NCBI RefSeq assembly: GCF_014199325.1
Contig: NZ_JACIJJ010000007.1
Span: forward strand, 37,857 to 101,856
Length of the DNA: 64,000 bases
Direction of reading: 5' to 3'
Source of the DNA: Sphingomonas yantingensis
Lineage (GTDB): Bacteria; Pseudomonadota; Alphaproteobacteria; Sphingomonadales; Sphingomonadaceae
Shown here: piece by piece, positions 45,106 to 55,578 of the stretch
Layout of the letters: each line of letters begins with the position of its first letter
How positions within the stretch are numbered: position 1 is the stretch's first letter
Notes under the pieces: generated by a model
The model's input: only the letters and a program-made list of their open reading frames with translations
Databases searched by the model: none
Told to the model about the DNA's origin: nothing
Translations under genes and position numbers: made by a program

Positions 45106-45133
45106 AAAACGGGCGGCCCTTTCGGACCGCCCG
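45106..45133 (-). terminator. Rho-independent terminator after coxA
   Basis: On the minus strand GGGCGGTCC-GAAA-GGGCCGCCC forms a 9-base stem (one G-U pair) with a GAAA loop, followed by TTTT. It lies about 30 bases past the coxA stop and before ctaB. It may partly end transcription to set the ratio of structural to assembly genes. Confidence 0.8.
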
Positions 45134-45163
45134 CTTCCTTTGCGACCCGCTGGGGTGCTGGGA

Positions 45164-46852
<1,689 letters not shown>

Positions 46853-47983
46853 TCAGCTTTCCGTCGCGGCGTTGCCGGTGGCAGCGCCAGCTTCAGTCTG
46901 GTTCGAGGTCGCGGCGTCGGCAGCAGCGGGGGCCGGCGCGGGCGCAGCAGCGGCGGGCGTCGCGGCCGGCGCGGCAGCGGGCGCCGCGCCCGGCATCGTG
47001 CCGCCCTTCGACGCGACCCAGCGGGCGAACACGTCGGGCGCCACCGCCTCGACCGCGATCGGCATGTACGCATGGCGCGCACCGCACAGCTCCGAACACT
47101 GGCCGAAATAGAGGCCCGGCTCCTTGATCGTGAAGCTCTTTTCATTGAGGCGGCCGGGTACCGCATCGAGCTTCACCCAGAAGGCCGGCATCGCCCAGCT
47201 GTGAATCACGTCGTTCGCCGTGGTGATGAGCCGGATCGGCACGCCCACGGGCAGGACGATGCGGTTGTCGACCGCCAGCAGGCGCGGGCCGTCGGCGTCG
47301 GTGCGGTAACGCTGGCCGGCGGGCACCTCGCTCTTTTCCTTGAGCAGGTTCGCGGTGACCGAGAAGCCGCCGTGATCCGGGAACTCGTAGGTCCAGTACC
47401 ACTGGTTGCCGATCGCTTTCAGCGTCACGGCATTGTCGGGCGCGGGCTCGTACTGCGCGGCGAGCAGCCGGATCGACGGGATCGCGATCAGCGCCAGGAT
47501 GATGACCGGCGCGGCGGTCCAGATCACCTCGATCACCGTGTTGTGGCTGGTCTTCGACGGCGTCGGATTGGCCCCGCGACGATAGCGCAGAACGACCCAG
47601 CCGAGCAGGCCGAGCACGAACAGCGAGATGATCGTGATGACGGGCAGCAGGATGACGTTGTGGAACCACTCGGCGCTTTCGCCGAGTTCGGTCGCCTGAT
47701 GCTGGATGCCGATCGCGCGGTCGGTCGGCTGGCCGATGCCGGGACGCACCTTGAGCAGCGGCTCGCCCGTGGCGTCGAGCGTCGGGTCGGCGGGCTTGGC
47801 AGCGGCGGCCGGGGCCGCAGCGGCGGGCGCGCCCTCACCCGGCGCACCCGGCGCGGGCGCCGTGGTTTGCGTCGCTGCCGGCGCGCCTGCGGCGGCGGTC
47901 GGCGGCGGCGTCTGCGCGGTGGCCGCGCCGGCGATCGCCAGCGCGCCCGCCAGCGCGAAAATCGTCAGTCCCTGTTTGCGCAT
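46853..47983 (-). CDS. coxB: Cytochrome c oxidase subunit II
   Basis: The 376-residue protein carries CuA. The signal peptide is followed by an Ala/Pro-rich stretch (25-66), two membrane helices (about 110-133 and 152-172) and the cupredoxin domain. CuA ligands are His261, Cys296 and Cys300 in FGQCSELCG, His304 and Met307. After residue 328 comes about 48 residues rich in Ala and Pro. Both low-complexity parts exceed the usual size for the family. It starts the block and lies 3 bases before coxA. Confidence 0.95.
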   Translation of the reverse strand: MRKQGLTIFALAGALAIAGAATAQTPPPTAAAGAPAATQTTAPAPGAPGEGAPAAAAPAAAAKPADPTLDATGEPLLKVRPGIGQPTDRAIGIQHQATELGESAEWFHNVILLPVITIISLFVLGLLGWVVLRYRRGANPTPSKTSHNTVIEVIWTAAPVIILALIAIPSIRLLAAQYEPAPDNAVTLKAIGNQWYWTYEFPDHGGFSVTANLLKEKSEVPAGQRYRTDADGPRLLAVDNRIVLPVGVPIRLITTANDVIHSWAMPAFWVKLDAVPGRLNEKSFTIKEPGLYFGQCSELCGARHAYMPIAVEAVAPDVFARWVASKGGTMPGAAPAAAPAATPAAAAPAPAPAAADAATSNQTEAGAATGNAATES

Positions 47984-48174
47984 CGTCTCAGGTCATCCCA
48001 CATGCTTGTCGGCACGGGCTTTGCGCCCCACCCCAGGCGCTCTCGAAAGGGCGCTCCTTTTCGGGCCTATACGCACGCTTTCCGCGAGCCTCAAGCACTG
48101 CGCGCCCCTTCTTTGGGCCACGACCCCCGAGGGCCGTGTTGCGGTGGCCGGTGCGCGCGCCTAATCACGCCGGT

Positions 48175-48756
48175 ATGACCGATGACGAAATCCTTGCCGA
48201 ATTCCGGGCCGCCGACGCACTGCTCGAGGGCCATTTCATCCTGTCGTCGGGGCTGCGCAGCCCGCGCTACCTGCAATGCGCGCGCGTGCTGATGGACCCG
48301 CGCCGCGGCGCGCGGCTTGCCGAGGCGTTGGCGGCGACCCTGCCCGCCGACCTGCGCGACTCGATCGATGCGGTCGTCTCGCCGGCGATGGGCGGAGTGA
48401 TCGCGGGGCACGAAATGGGCCGGGCGCTGGGCGTGCCGGCGATGTTCCTCGAGCGGCCCGAGGGGGTATTCGAACTGCGCCGCGGCTTCCGCCTCGACGC
48501 GGGCGCACGGGTGCTGATGATGGAGGACGTGGTGACCACCGGGCTTTCGTCGCGAGAGGCGATCGCGGCGATCGGCCGCGCCGGCGGCACCGTGGTCGCC
48601 GCCGCCAGCCTGGTCGATCGCTCGGGCGGGACCGCGGACCTCGGCGTGCCGTTCTTCCCGCTGATCCGCATCGACGTGCCGACCTACGAAGCCGACGCGC
48701 TCCCGCCCGAGCTGGCGGCGATCCCCGCGATCAAGCCGGGGAGCCGCGCGGCGTGA
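48175..48756 (+). CDS. pyrE: Orotate phosphoribosyltransferase
   Basis: The 193-residue enzyme makes orotidine monophosphate. [21 protein letters not shown] is the orotate-binding start, [15 protein letters not shown] lies in the flexible loop and [18 protein letters not shown] is the PRPP motif. ATG 48175 begins the conserved [10 protein letters not shown]; a longer frame has no support. It heads a plus-strand operon with pdxJ, and diverges from coxB across 191 bases. Confidence 0.93.
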   Translation: MTDDEILAEFRAADALLEGHFILSSGLRSPRYLQCARVLMDPRRGARLAEALAATLPADLRDSIDAVVSPAMGGVIAGHEMGRALGVPAMFLERPEGVFELRRGFRLDAGARVLMMEDVVTTGLSSREAIAAIGRAGGTVVAAASLVDRSGGTADLGVPFFPLIRIDVPTYEADALPPELAAIPAIKPGSRAA

Positions 48757-49481
48757 GCCTGCCCCTGCGCCTCGGCGTCAACATCGACCATGTCGCGACC
48801 GTCAGAAACGCGCGCGGGTCGGGCTACCCCGATCCGGTTCGCGCGGCGCTATTGGCGGCAGAGGCGGGGGCGGACGGCATCACCGCGCACCTGCGCGAGG
48901 ATCGGCGACACATCACCGACAACGACATCGCGCGGCTGGCGGAGGGGCTGACCATTCCCCTCAACCTCGAAATGGCGGCGACCGAGGAGATGCTGGGCAT
49001 CGCCCTTCGCCACCGCCCGCACGCCGCGTGCATCGTCCCCGAACGGCGCGAGGAGCGCACGACCGAGGGCGGCCTCGACGCCGCGGGCCAGCATAATCAC
49101 CTGGCCCCGATGGTGAGCGAACTGGCCGCCGCCAACATCCGCGTTTCGCTCTTCATCGAACCCGACCCGCGCCAGATCGAGGCGGCGGTCCGGCTGAAGG
49201 CTCCCGTCGTCGAGCTCCACACCGGCCGCTATTGCGAGCTCGAGGGCGAGGCACAGGCCGCCGAACTGCGCCGCATCGCCGACGCCGCCGCGCTCGCCGC
49301 CAAGAACGGGATCGAGGTCCATGCCGGCCACGGCCTCACCTTCGACAATGTCGTCCCCATCGCGGCGATCCCGCAGCTTCGCGAGCTCAACATCGGCCAT
49401 TTTCTGATCGGCGAGGCGATCTTCGACGGGCTTGGGCCAGTCGTGCGGCGGATGCGCAGCCTGATGGACGAGGCGCGGTGA
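48753..49481 (+). CDS. pdxJ: Pyridoxine 5'-phosphate synthase
   Basis: The 242-residue TIM-barrel enzyme joins 1-deoxyxylulose phosphate and aminoacetone phosphate to form the vitamin B6 ring. [16 protein letters not shown] is the N-terminal signature, [16 protein letters not shown] has the catalytic segment, NLEMAAT follows, and [12 protein letters not shown] and [14 protein letters not shown] bind substrates. The GTG start overlaps the pyrE stop (GTGA). PLP made here serves lysA, thrC and the other PLP enzymes. Confidence 0.95.
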   Translation: MSLPLRLGVNIDHVATVRNARGSGYPDPVRAALLAAEAGADGITAHLREDRRHITDNDIARLAEGLTIPLNLEMAATEEMLGIALRHRPHAACIVPERREERTTEGGLDAAGQHNHLAPMVSELAAANIRVSLFIEPDPRQIEAAVRLKAPVVELHTGRYCELEGEAQAAELRRIADAAALAAKNGIEVHAGHGLTFDNVVPIAAIPQLRELNIGHFLIGEAIFDGLGPVVRRMRSLMDEAR

Positions 49482-49762
49482 TCGCCCGCCGAGATGAAGT
49501 TGCTCAAGCTATCATTCTAACGCTGTCGCTAATGACAATACTCGCCGCGCTCGCGGGCGGGTTTTTATTTCTGATCGCGATGAGCCTCGGCGCGCACGGC
49601 CCATCGCCGACAGAGTTTTTGATCGAAGTCTGGCAATTGCCCGCGACCGTTACATTGAGTGGCATTGCAGCGTGGCTGACAGCCCGGCATCGTCACGGAG
49701 TGGCGTCCGCGGTGCTGCTGTCGGCGATTGCGGCCCAAATCCATTTCTGGTGGAACATCTGA
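49478..49762 (+). CDS. Hypothetical small membrane protein between pdxJ and acpS
   Basis: The 94-residue product has three hydrophobic segments (about 10-38, 50-69 and 74-90) and a short polar loop [15 protein letters not shown]. The GTG start overlaps the pdxJ stop (GTGA) and its stop precedes acpS by one base, which supports it as real. Its codons and base content are visibly less GC-rich than its neighbours (for example TTTTTATTTCT near 49562), so it may be a recent arrival. I do not recognise it. Confidence 0.65.
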   Translation: MIARRDEVAQAIILTLSLMTILAALAGGFLFLIAMSLGAHGPSPTEFLIEVWQLPATVTLSGIAAWLTARHRHGVASAVLLSAIAAQIHFWWNI

Positions 49763-49763
49763 C

Positions 49764-50177
49764 ATGATCGTCGGCCTCGGCTCCGACCTCTGCAACATCG
49801 AGCGGATCCAGGCGTCGCTCGATCGCTTCGGGCAGCGGTTCCTCGACCGGGTGTTCACCGAGAAGGAGCAGGCAAAGGCCGCGCGCCGCCCCCTCACTCG
49901 CGCCGGCACGCTCGCCAAGCGCTTCGCCGCCAAGGAAGCATTTTCCAAGGCTGTAGGCACCGGGTTCAAGGCCGGCGTGTTCATGCGCGACATCGGCGTC
50001 GTCAACGCCCCCAGCGGCGCGCCGACGCTCGCCCTGACCGGCGGTGCGAAGGCGAGGCTTGACGCCCTGACGCCCGAGGGCCACTTCGCCCGCGTGCATC
50101 TGACGCTGACCGACGACCATCCCTGGGCACAGGCGTTCGTCGTGATCGAAGCGGTGCCGATGGAGATGAAGGCCTGA
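49764..50177 (+). CDS. acpS: Holo-[acyl-carrier-protein] synthase
   Basis: The 137-residue enzyme transfers phosphopantetheine from CoA to acyl carrier protein. [19 protein letters not shown] holds the magnesium-binding Asp8, and [18 protein letters not shown] contains the second signature (Lys-Glu-Ala). The ATG begins one base after the upstream stop, and the stop overlaps lepB by one base (TGATG). Confidence 0.94.
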   Translation: MIVGLGSDLCNIERIQASLDRFGQRFLDRVFTEKEQAKAARRPLTRAGTLAKRFAAKEAFSKAVGTGFKAGVFMRDIGVVNAPSGAPTLALTGGAKARLDALTPEGHFARVHLTLTDDHPWAQAFVVIEAVPMEMKA

Positions 50178-51064
50178 TGGCATCCGACGACCTGGCGTTG
50201 AACACCCCGCCCCTTTCGACCGATGAACGGAAAAAGAAGAAGAAAGACGGCGGCTGGCTGGCGGAGCTTCGCAGTATCGCCGTCCTGATCCTCGTCGTGC
50301 TCGGCTTCCACAGCCTGGTGGCCAAACCCTTCTACATCCCGTCCGAATCGATGATGCCGGGGCTGCTCGTCGGCGACCGGCTGGTGGTGACGAAATATCC
50401 GTACGGCTATTCGTTCATCTCGCCGACCTTCCACCTGCTCCCCCCGATGGCCGGACGCCTGTTCGGCCGCCTGCCCGAGCGCGGCGACGTCGTCATCGTC
50501 ACGCCGCCCGAGACCCGCACCGACTATATCAAGCGTGTCATCGGCCTGCCCGGCGACACGATCGAGGTGCGCGGCGGCCAGCTCTTCATCAACGACAAGG
50601 CGGTGCCGCGAAAGTCGATGGGTGACAAGCTGATCCCCGTCGATGCCAATACGCGCTGCGATCCCGACCATTATCCGGGCGCGCTGGTGCGCGGGAGCGA
50701 CGGCAAGCCGTACTGCAAGATCGCGATCTTCCGCGAAACGCTGCCCGGCGGCGCGACCTATGACACCGCCGATATTGAATACAGCTATGGTGACAGCTAC
50801 GGCCCGGTGATGGTGCCCGACGGCCACGTTTTCCTGATGGGCGACAATCGCGACAATTCGGCCGACAGCCGCTTCCCGCTCGACCAGGGCGGCCTGGGCG
50901 GGCCGGTGCCGTGGGAGAACATCGGCGGGCGCGCCGAGTTCATCACCTTCTCGCTCGACGGGACGGCCAGCTGGAACCCGCTGACCTGGTGGGGGTCGCT
51001 GCGGCCCGGTCGCACCGGCCTGTCGCTCCATCCCGACCGGTCGCCGGCGGCGGCGGTCAAGTGA
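50177..51064 (+). CDS. lepB: Signal peptidase I
   Basis: The 295-residue inner-membrane serine protease removes signal peptides. A basic cytoplasmic start (ERKKKKKDGG) precedes a membrane helix at about 32-48. The catalytic Ser58 is in PSESMMPGL and Lys119 in YIKRVIGLPGD; GHVFLMGDNRDNSADSR is the C-terminal box. The start overlaps acpS by one base, and its stop overlaps maiA by 4 bases (GTGA). AcpS next to LepB is common in this group. Confidence 0.95.
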   Translation: MASDDLALNTPPLSTDERKKKKKDGGWLAELRSIAVLILVVLGFHSLVAKPFYIPSESMMPGLLVGDRLVVTKYPYGYSFISPTFHLLPPMAGRLFGRLPERGDVVIVTPPETRTDYIKRVIGLPGDTIEVRGGQLFINDKAVPRKSMGDKLIPVDANTRCDPDHYPGALVRGSDGKPYCKIAIFRETLPGGATYDTADIEYSYGDSYGPVMVPDGHVFLMGDNRDNSADSRFPLDQGGLGGPVPWENIGGRAEFITFSLDGTASWNPLTWWGSLRPGRTGLSLHPDRSPAAAVK

Positions 51065-51696
51065 GCGGATACGTCCTCCACGACTATTACCGCTCTTCGG
51101 CAAGCTACCGCGTCCGCATCGCGCTGAACCTCAAGGGGGTGGACTACACCCGCCACGACGTGTCGTTGCTCGACGGGTCGCAGCGGACGCCCGAACATCT
51201 CGCCCGCAGCGCGCAGGGGTTCGTGCCCGTGCTCGAACTGCCGGGCGGGCGGATGCTGGTGCAGAGCCTGGCGATCATCGACTGGCTGGATGCCGCGCAT
51301 CCCGAGCCGCCGCTAACCCCCGCCGATGCGCTGGCCCGCGCGGATGCGATGGCGCGCGCGCTGGTGGTCGCGTGCGACATCCACCCACTCAACAACCTGC
51401 GCGTGCTCAAGGACCTGAAGCACCGCTTCGGCGCGGACGATGCCGCGCGCGACGACTGGTACCGGCATTGGGTGGCCGAGGGGCTGGCCGCGCTGGAGGC
51501 GATGGCGGGCGATGGCCGGTTCCTGGGCGGCGACGCGCCGGACGTTTCGGACGTGTGCCTCGTGCCGCAGCTCTACAATGCGCGGCGCTACAAGCTCGAC
51601 TTGGCGCCCTATCCGCGGCTGACGGCGATCGACGCGGCGATGCAGGCGCTGCCGCCGGTCAGCGCCGCGCACCCCGATGCGGTCGCGCCGAACTGA
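51061..51696 (+). CDS. maiA: Maleylacetoacetate isomerase (zeta-class GST)
   Basis: The 211-residue glutathione enzyme isomerises maleylacetoacetate in tyrosine breakdown. YYRSSASYRVRIALNLKG carries the Ser-Ser-Ala/Tyr motif for glutathione, GFVPVLELPGG the cis-Pro, LVQSLAIIDWLD the peptide-binding site, and VACDIHPLNNLRVLKDL the zeta-class segment. GTG 51061 overlaps lepB. No homogentisate pathway gene lies beside it. The last 38 bases overlap the GT gene on the opposite strand. Confidence 0.9.
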   Translation: MSGYVLHDYYRSSASYRVRIALNLKGVDYTRHDVSLLDGSQRTPEHLARSAQGFVPVLELPGGRMLVQSLAIIDWLDAAHPEPPLTPADALARADAMARALVVACDIHPLNNLRVLKDLKHRFGADDAARDDWYRHWVAEGLAALEAMAGDGRFLGGDAPDVSDVCLVPQLYNARRYKLDLAPYPRLTAIDAAMQALPPVSAAHPDAVAPN

Positions 51697-52756
51697 CGAG
51701 ATCGTCGAACAACGTCAGGTAATCGCCTGCCGGATCGCCCGCGACCGGCGTCGGCGGGGGCCGGACAACATCGGGCGACAGCCACCGCGTCAAAGCCGCC
51801 ACCAGCGCCGCAGCGTCGCCGCGCGGGACGATCGTTCCCTTCTCAGGCGAATCGATCAGCTCCGGGATCGCGACACTCGAATCGGTCGAGACGACCGGCG
51901 TCCCTTCGCCCAGCGCCTCGCGCATCACGCCGGGCACGCCTTCATGGTCCGAGGTGAGCGCGACGACCGTTGCCGCGGCCATCACGGGCAGCGGATCGGC
52001 GGCATGACCCGGCAGATGGACGCGATCCGCGATCCCCAGCGCCGCCGCCTGCGCCTCGATCGCCGCGCGCTCCGGCCCTTCGCCGAGGATCAGTAGGGAG
52101 ACGTCGGCGGGCATCGACAGCATCGCCGCGACCAGCCGCTCCCACCGCTTCTGCGGCGCGAGGCGCCCGACGCCGAGGATGAAGCGCCCCGCCGGCAGCG
52201 CGAGCGGCGCGGCATCCGCCCGCCGACGCGCGGGCGGGTTGGCGATGATGCTGATCCGGTCGGCGGGCACCCGCATCAGCGCCCGCGCCTCCCCGGCCGA
52301 CGCCGGGGTCATCGCGACGAGGTGATCGACGAACACCGGATGCAGCCGCAGCCAGCCGCGATAGCCGAGCCCGATCGCGCCGTGGTGCGTCCCCGCCAGC
52401 GCATTCGACAGCTTGGCGACGATCGGCGCATCGGCGAACGGCCGCAGCAGCGCCGCCGCGCCGGTATAGTGGTTGCCGGGGCAGAAGATCACATCCGGCC
52501 GCATCGCCCGCACCGCACCTACCACGGCGCGCGCCATCGAAAGATAGCCGCCCCCGCCGCCGTCCAGCACCTCGACCCCCGCCGGCAACTCGCCCGCCAG
52601 CGGCCCCGTGGTATCGCCGATCACCAGCGTCACGCGCCGTCCCCGCGCGGCCCATTCGCCCGCCAGCCGCAGCAGCGCGCGCTCCACCCCGCCGCCCTTC
52701 AGCGTCTGTGCGAACGAGAGGATGTGACCCGCACGCGCGGGAAGCGGATGTGTCAT
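51659..52756 (-). CDS. GT4-family glycosyltransferase
   Basis: The 365-residue GT-B protein has an N-terminal domain with FAQTLKGGGVERALLRLAGEW (glycine-rich acceptor loop) and a C-terminal domain with FILGVGRLAPQKRWERLVAA, LLILGEGPERAAIEAQA and DHEGVPGVMREALGEGTPVV, the EX7E-like donor site. It should transfer a sugar from a nucleotide donor to a lipid-linked or surface glycan. ATG 52756 begins the conserved part. It diverges from the UPF0104-like gene across 145 bases. Confidence 0.87.
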   Translation of the reverse strand: MTHPLPARAGHILSFAQTLKGGGVERALLRLAGEWAARGRRVTLVIGDTTGPLAGELPAGVEVLDGGGGGYLSMARAVVGAVRAMRPDVIFCPGNHYTGAAALLRPFADAPIVAKLSNALAGTHHGAIGLGYRGWLRLHPVFVDHLVAMTPASAGEARALMRVPADRISIIANPPARRRADAAPLALPAGRFILGVGRLAPQKRWERLVAAMLSMPADVSLLILGEGPERAAIEAQAAALGIADRVHLPGHAADPLPVMAAATVVALTSDHEGVPGVMREALGEGTPVVSTDSSVAIPELIDSPEKGTIVPRGDAAALVAALTRWLSPDVVRPPPTPVAGDPAGDYLTLFDDLVSSARPHRGARR

Positions 52757-52901
52757 GGGCTTGCCTTGTGCCCTGCAAAAGCCCAAATCCTCGCGCAATG
52801 GAACCGCAATCCGCCGCTAAGGGCGGGGACATGCGGCCGACTGGGGGCCAGTGCGGGTATGGGCCGGTAGCCGCGGCGCATGCCCTTTTTCGTGTAGAGT
52901 C

Positions 52902-53870
52902 ATGGCCCTGAACGGAACGACCGACCCCGTGAACCAACCTGAGATTGGCGTGATCCCGGCGGCGACCCCGCCCGGCATCACCGTGCCCGAGATCGAGGCG
53001 CTGGAGCCGATTCGCCAGATCAAGCGCCGCTGGCCGGCGATCCTGGGCGCGATCCTGAGCCTCGCGATGGTCGTCGGGCTCGGCTACGAACTGTTTGACC
53101 GGGGGCTGCTGGCGCTCGAACGCTCGGTGCCGACCCATGCAGCCTTCTATCTCTGCTTCTTCCTCCTCTATATGTCGCCGCCGACGTTCGACTACGTCAT
53201 CTTCCGGCGGCTGTGGCGCATCCCCTTTTCCGGCCTGATCGCGCTTCACAAGAAGCGCATCGCGAACGAGGTGGTGTTCGGCTATTCGGGCGAGGCGTTC
53301 TTCTACGCCTGGGCGCGACAGCGGATGAAGATGGTTGCCGCCCCCTTCGGCGCGGTCAAGGACGTGTCGATCCTCTCGGCGATCGCGGGCAACGCGATCA
53401 CGCTCGCGATGATTGTCGTCGCGCTGCCCTTCGCCTCGGGCCTGCTCACCCCCGACCAGTTCAGGACGCTTGCCTGGTCGACGGTCATCATCATCGGCAT
53501 GTCGCTGCCGTTCCTCCTGTTCTCGCGCCGCGTGTTCTCGCTCGGCAAGCGGGACCTGTGGTGGGTGTTCGGCGTCCACTGCCTGCGCCTGATCTGCGGG
53601 TCGACGCTGATCGCGCTCGCCTGGCATTTCGCGATGCCGGAGGTGTCGATCGGCATGTGGCTGTTCCTCGCCGCCGGGCGCCTGCTCGTGTCGCGCCTGC
53701 CGCTCGTGCCCAGCAAGGACCTTCTTTTCGCCAACTTCGCGATCATACTGATCGGACAGGGGGAGGCGCTTTCGGAACTGGTGGCTTTGACCGCGGCGTT
53801 CACGCTGCTGATGCACGTCGTTCTGATCGTCGCCTTCGGCCTCCTGTCGCTGGTGAGGAAAGATCGATGA
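52902..53870 (+). CDS. Polytopic membrane protein, UPF0104-like layout
   Basis: The 322-residue product has a polar N terminus with PPGITVPEIEALEPIRQIKRR, then seven or eight membrane segments. ERSVPTHAAFYLCFFLLYMS, an AlaPhe-rich middle block (VFGYSGEAFFYAWARQRMK) and VKDVSILSAIAGNAITLAM recall the lysyl-PG synthase or AglD-type UPF0104 layout, but only loosely. ATG 52902 was picked over an upstream in-frame ATG; a GTG further in is possible. It overlaps the DUF2141 gene by 4 bases, and lies among glycosyltransferases, so it may flip or export a glycan. Confidence 0.6.
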   Translation: MALNGTTDPVNQPEIGVIPAATPPGITVPEIEALEPIRQIKRRWPAILGAILSLAMVVGLGYELFDRGLLALERSVPTHAAFYLCFFLLYMSPPTFDYVIFRRLWRIPFSGLIALHKKRIANEVVFGYSGEAFFYAWARQRMKMVAAPFGAVKDVSILSAIAGNAITLAMIVVALPFASGLLTPDQFRTLAWSTVIIIGMSLPFLLFSRRVFSLGKRDLWWVFGVHCLRLICGSTLIALAWHFAMPEVSIGMWLFLAAGRLLVSRLPLVPSKDLLFANFAIILIGQGEALSELVALTAAFTLLMHVVLIVAFGLLSLVRKDR

Positions 53871-54385
53871 ACCCGAAGTCCGCCCTGCTTGCCCTCGCCC
53901 TCGTCGCCGCGCCCGCGGGCGCGCAGGGCGAGATGCTGGGCAGCGACCGGGCGGCGTGCCTGGGCGGCGGCGGCCCGGCGATCCGCGTCAACGTCCTCGG
54001 CCTCAAGGACCGGACCGGCCGGCTGAAGCTCGAGCTCTATCCGGCCAACGAGGGCGATTTCCTCAAGGACGACCGCGACCTCATCAAGGAGGGCAAGACC
54101 TTTCGCCGCGTCTGGGCCGACACGCCCGCCGGCGGACAGGTGGCGATGTGCATCAAAGCGCCGCGCCCCGGCCGCTATGCCCTGCTCCTCACGCACGACC
54201 GCGACGGCCGCAACAAGTTCGACTTCTGGAAGGACGGCGCCGGCTTTCCCAGTAATCGCCGGCTGGGGCGCAGCCGCCCAAAGCTCGAACAGGCGGTGAT
54301 CGAGGTGGGTTCGGGGGTGACGACCACCAACATCCGTGCGCAATATCTGCGCGGCCTGGGCGGCTTCGGCCCGGTGGGCGATTGA
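53867..54385 (+). CDS. DUF2141-family secreted protein
   Basis: The 172-residue product has a signal peptide (ALLALALVAAPAGAQ), then a beta-rich domain with IRVNVLGLKDRTGRLKLELYP, RRVWADTPAGGQVAMCIKAPRPGRYALLLTHDRDGRNKFDFW, whose core is YALLLTHDRDGRNKFDFW, and the DUF2141 Asp motif. The family's function is unknown. Its ATG overlaps the membrane gene stop (ATGA), so the two are coupled, and the next glycosyltransferase starts 11 bases after. Confidence 0.8.
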   Translation: MNPKSALLALALVAAPAGAQGEMLGSDRAACLGGGGPAIRVNVLGLKDRTGRLKLELYPANEGDFLKDDRDLIKEGKTFRRVWADTPAGGQVAMCIKAPRPGRYALLLTHDRDGRNKFDFWKDGAGFPSNRRLGRSRPKLEQAVIEVGSGVTTTNIRAQYLRGLGGFGPVGD

Positions 54386-54396
54386 GGGAGCGGCGG

Positions 54397-55578
54397 ATGC
54401 GGATCGTCGACGTCAACGAATTCTATTCGCCCACCGGTGGCGGCGTCCGGACCTATATCGACCGCAAGATGGGTATCCTCGCCGATCTGGGCCACGAACT
54501 GATCGTCATCGCCGCGACGACCGAGCCCGACTGGGTCGAGGAACGCCCCGGCGGCGGCCGCATCTTCTGGGTGAAGGCGCTGCCGATGGTGGTGGACAAG
54601 AATTACTGCCTGTTTTGGGACGGCGCCTCGATCGTGCGCCTGCTCGACGAGCTTCGCCCCGACGTGGTCGAGACGAGCTCGCCCTGGCGCCCCGCGACGA
54701 TCGTCGGCGACTGGCAGGGCGATGCGGTCAAGGTGTTCTTCGCGCACAACGACAACATGGCCGCCTATCCGCTGCGCTGGTTCGAGGGGCTGGCAAGCCC
54801 GCAGCAGATCGAGCGCGCGTTCGGCTGGTACACGCGCCGCTACGAGCGGTTCCTGGCGCAGTTCGATGCGTTCGTCACCAACGGCCCGGCGCTCGCCAAG
54901 CGGTTCACCGCGCGCGGGCACAAGGTGCATGCCTCGATGCCGCTCGGCATCCCGCGCGGCGACTTTTCGCCCGCCAAGCGCGATGAGGGGCTGCGCCGTG
55001 CGCTGCTCGCACAGATCGGCCTGCCGCCCGAGGGGCATCTGCTGCTCGGCCTCGGCCGCCATCACCGCGAGAAGCGCTGGCCGCTGGTGATCGACGCGGT
55101 CGAGCGCGCGGGCGCCGACCTGCCCGTCGGGCTGATCCTGCTGGGCGACGGGCCCGACCGCCGCCAGCTTGCCAAGCGCGCCGCCGACAGCCCGCACATC
55201 CGCCTGTTCCGCCCGGTCTATGACCGCGAGCGGTTCACGCGCATCCTCGCCAGCGGCGACGCGCTGATCCATGGCAGCGACGTCGAACCCTTCGGCCTCG
55301 TCGCGTCCGAGGCGCTGGCCAGCGGCCTGCCGTTGATCGTGCCCGACGAGGGGGGCTGTGCCGAACTCGCCGAGCCGGCGTTCGCCGAAACCTATCGCGC
55401 GCGCGACGCGCGGTCGGCCGCCGACGCGATCCGCCGCCTGTTCGCGCGCGAGCCGCGCATCCTGCGCGCCGCCAGCGTGGCGGCGGCCTCGAAGGTGCGC
55501 ACCGACGTGGACCACGCCCGCGACCTCGTCGCCTATTACGAAACGCTGGTCGCCGCCCGGCGCGCCCGCGCGGCCTAA
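54397..55578 (+). CDS. GT4-family glycosyltransferase
   Basis: The 393-residue GT-B protein starts with RIVDVNEFYSPTGGGVRTYI (glycine-rich acceptor loop). The C-terminal domain has LLLGLGRHHREKRWPLVIDAV and GSDVEPFGLVASEALASGLPLIV, with the EX7E pair. GGGAG nine bases before ATG 54397 decides the start. It follows the DUF2141 gene on the same strand and converges on the GT-C-like gene. The pattern of neighbours suggests one surface glycan pathway. Confidence 0.88.
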   Translation: MRIVDVNEFYSPTGGGVRTYIDRKMGILADLGHELIVIAATTEPDWVEERPGGGRIFWVKALPMVVDKNYCLFWDGASIVRLLDELRPDVVETSSPWRPATIVGDWQGDAVKVFFAHNDNMAAYPLRWFEGLASPQQIERAFGWYTRRYERFLAQFDAFVTNGPALAKRFTARGHKVHASMPLGIPRGDFSPAKRDEGLRRALLAQIGLPPEGHLLLGLGRHHREKRWPLVIDAVERAGADLPVGLILLGDGPDRRQLAKRAADSPHIRLFRPVYDRERFTRILASGDALIHGSDVEPFGLVASEALASGLPLIVPDEGGCAELAEPAFAETYRARDARSAADAIRRLFAREPRILRAASVAAASKVRTDVDHARDLVAYYETLVAARRARAA

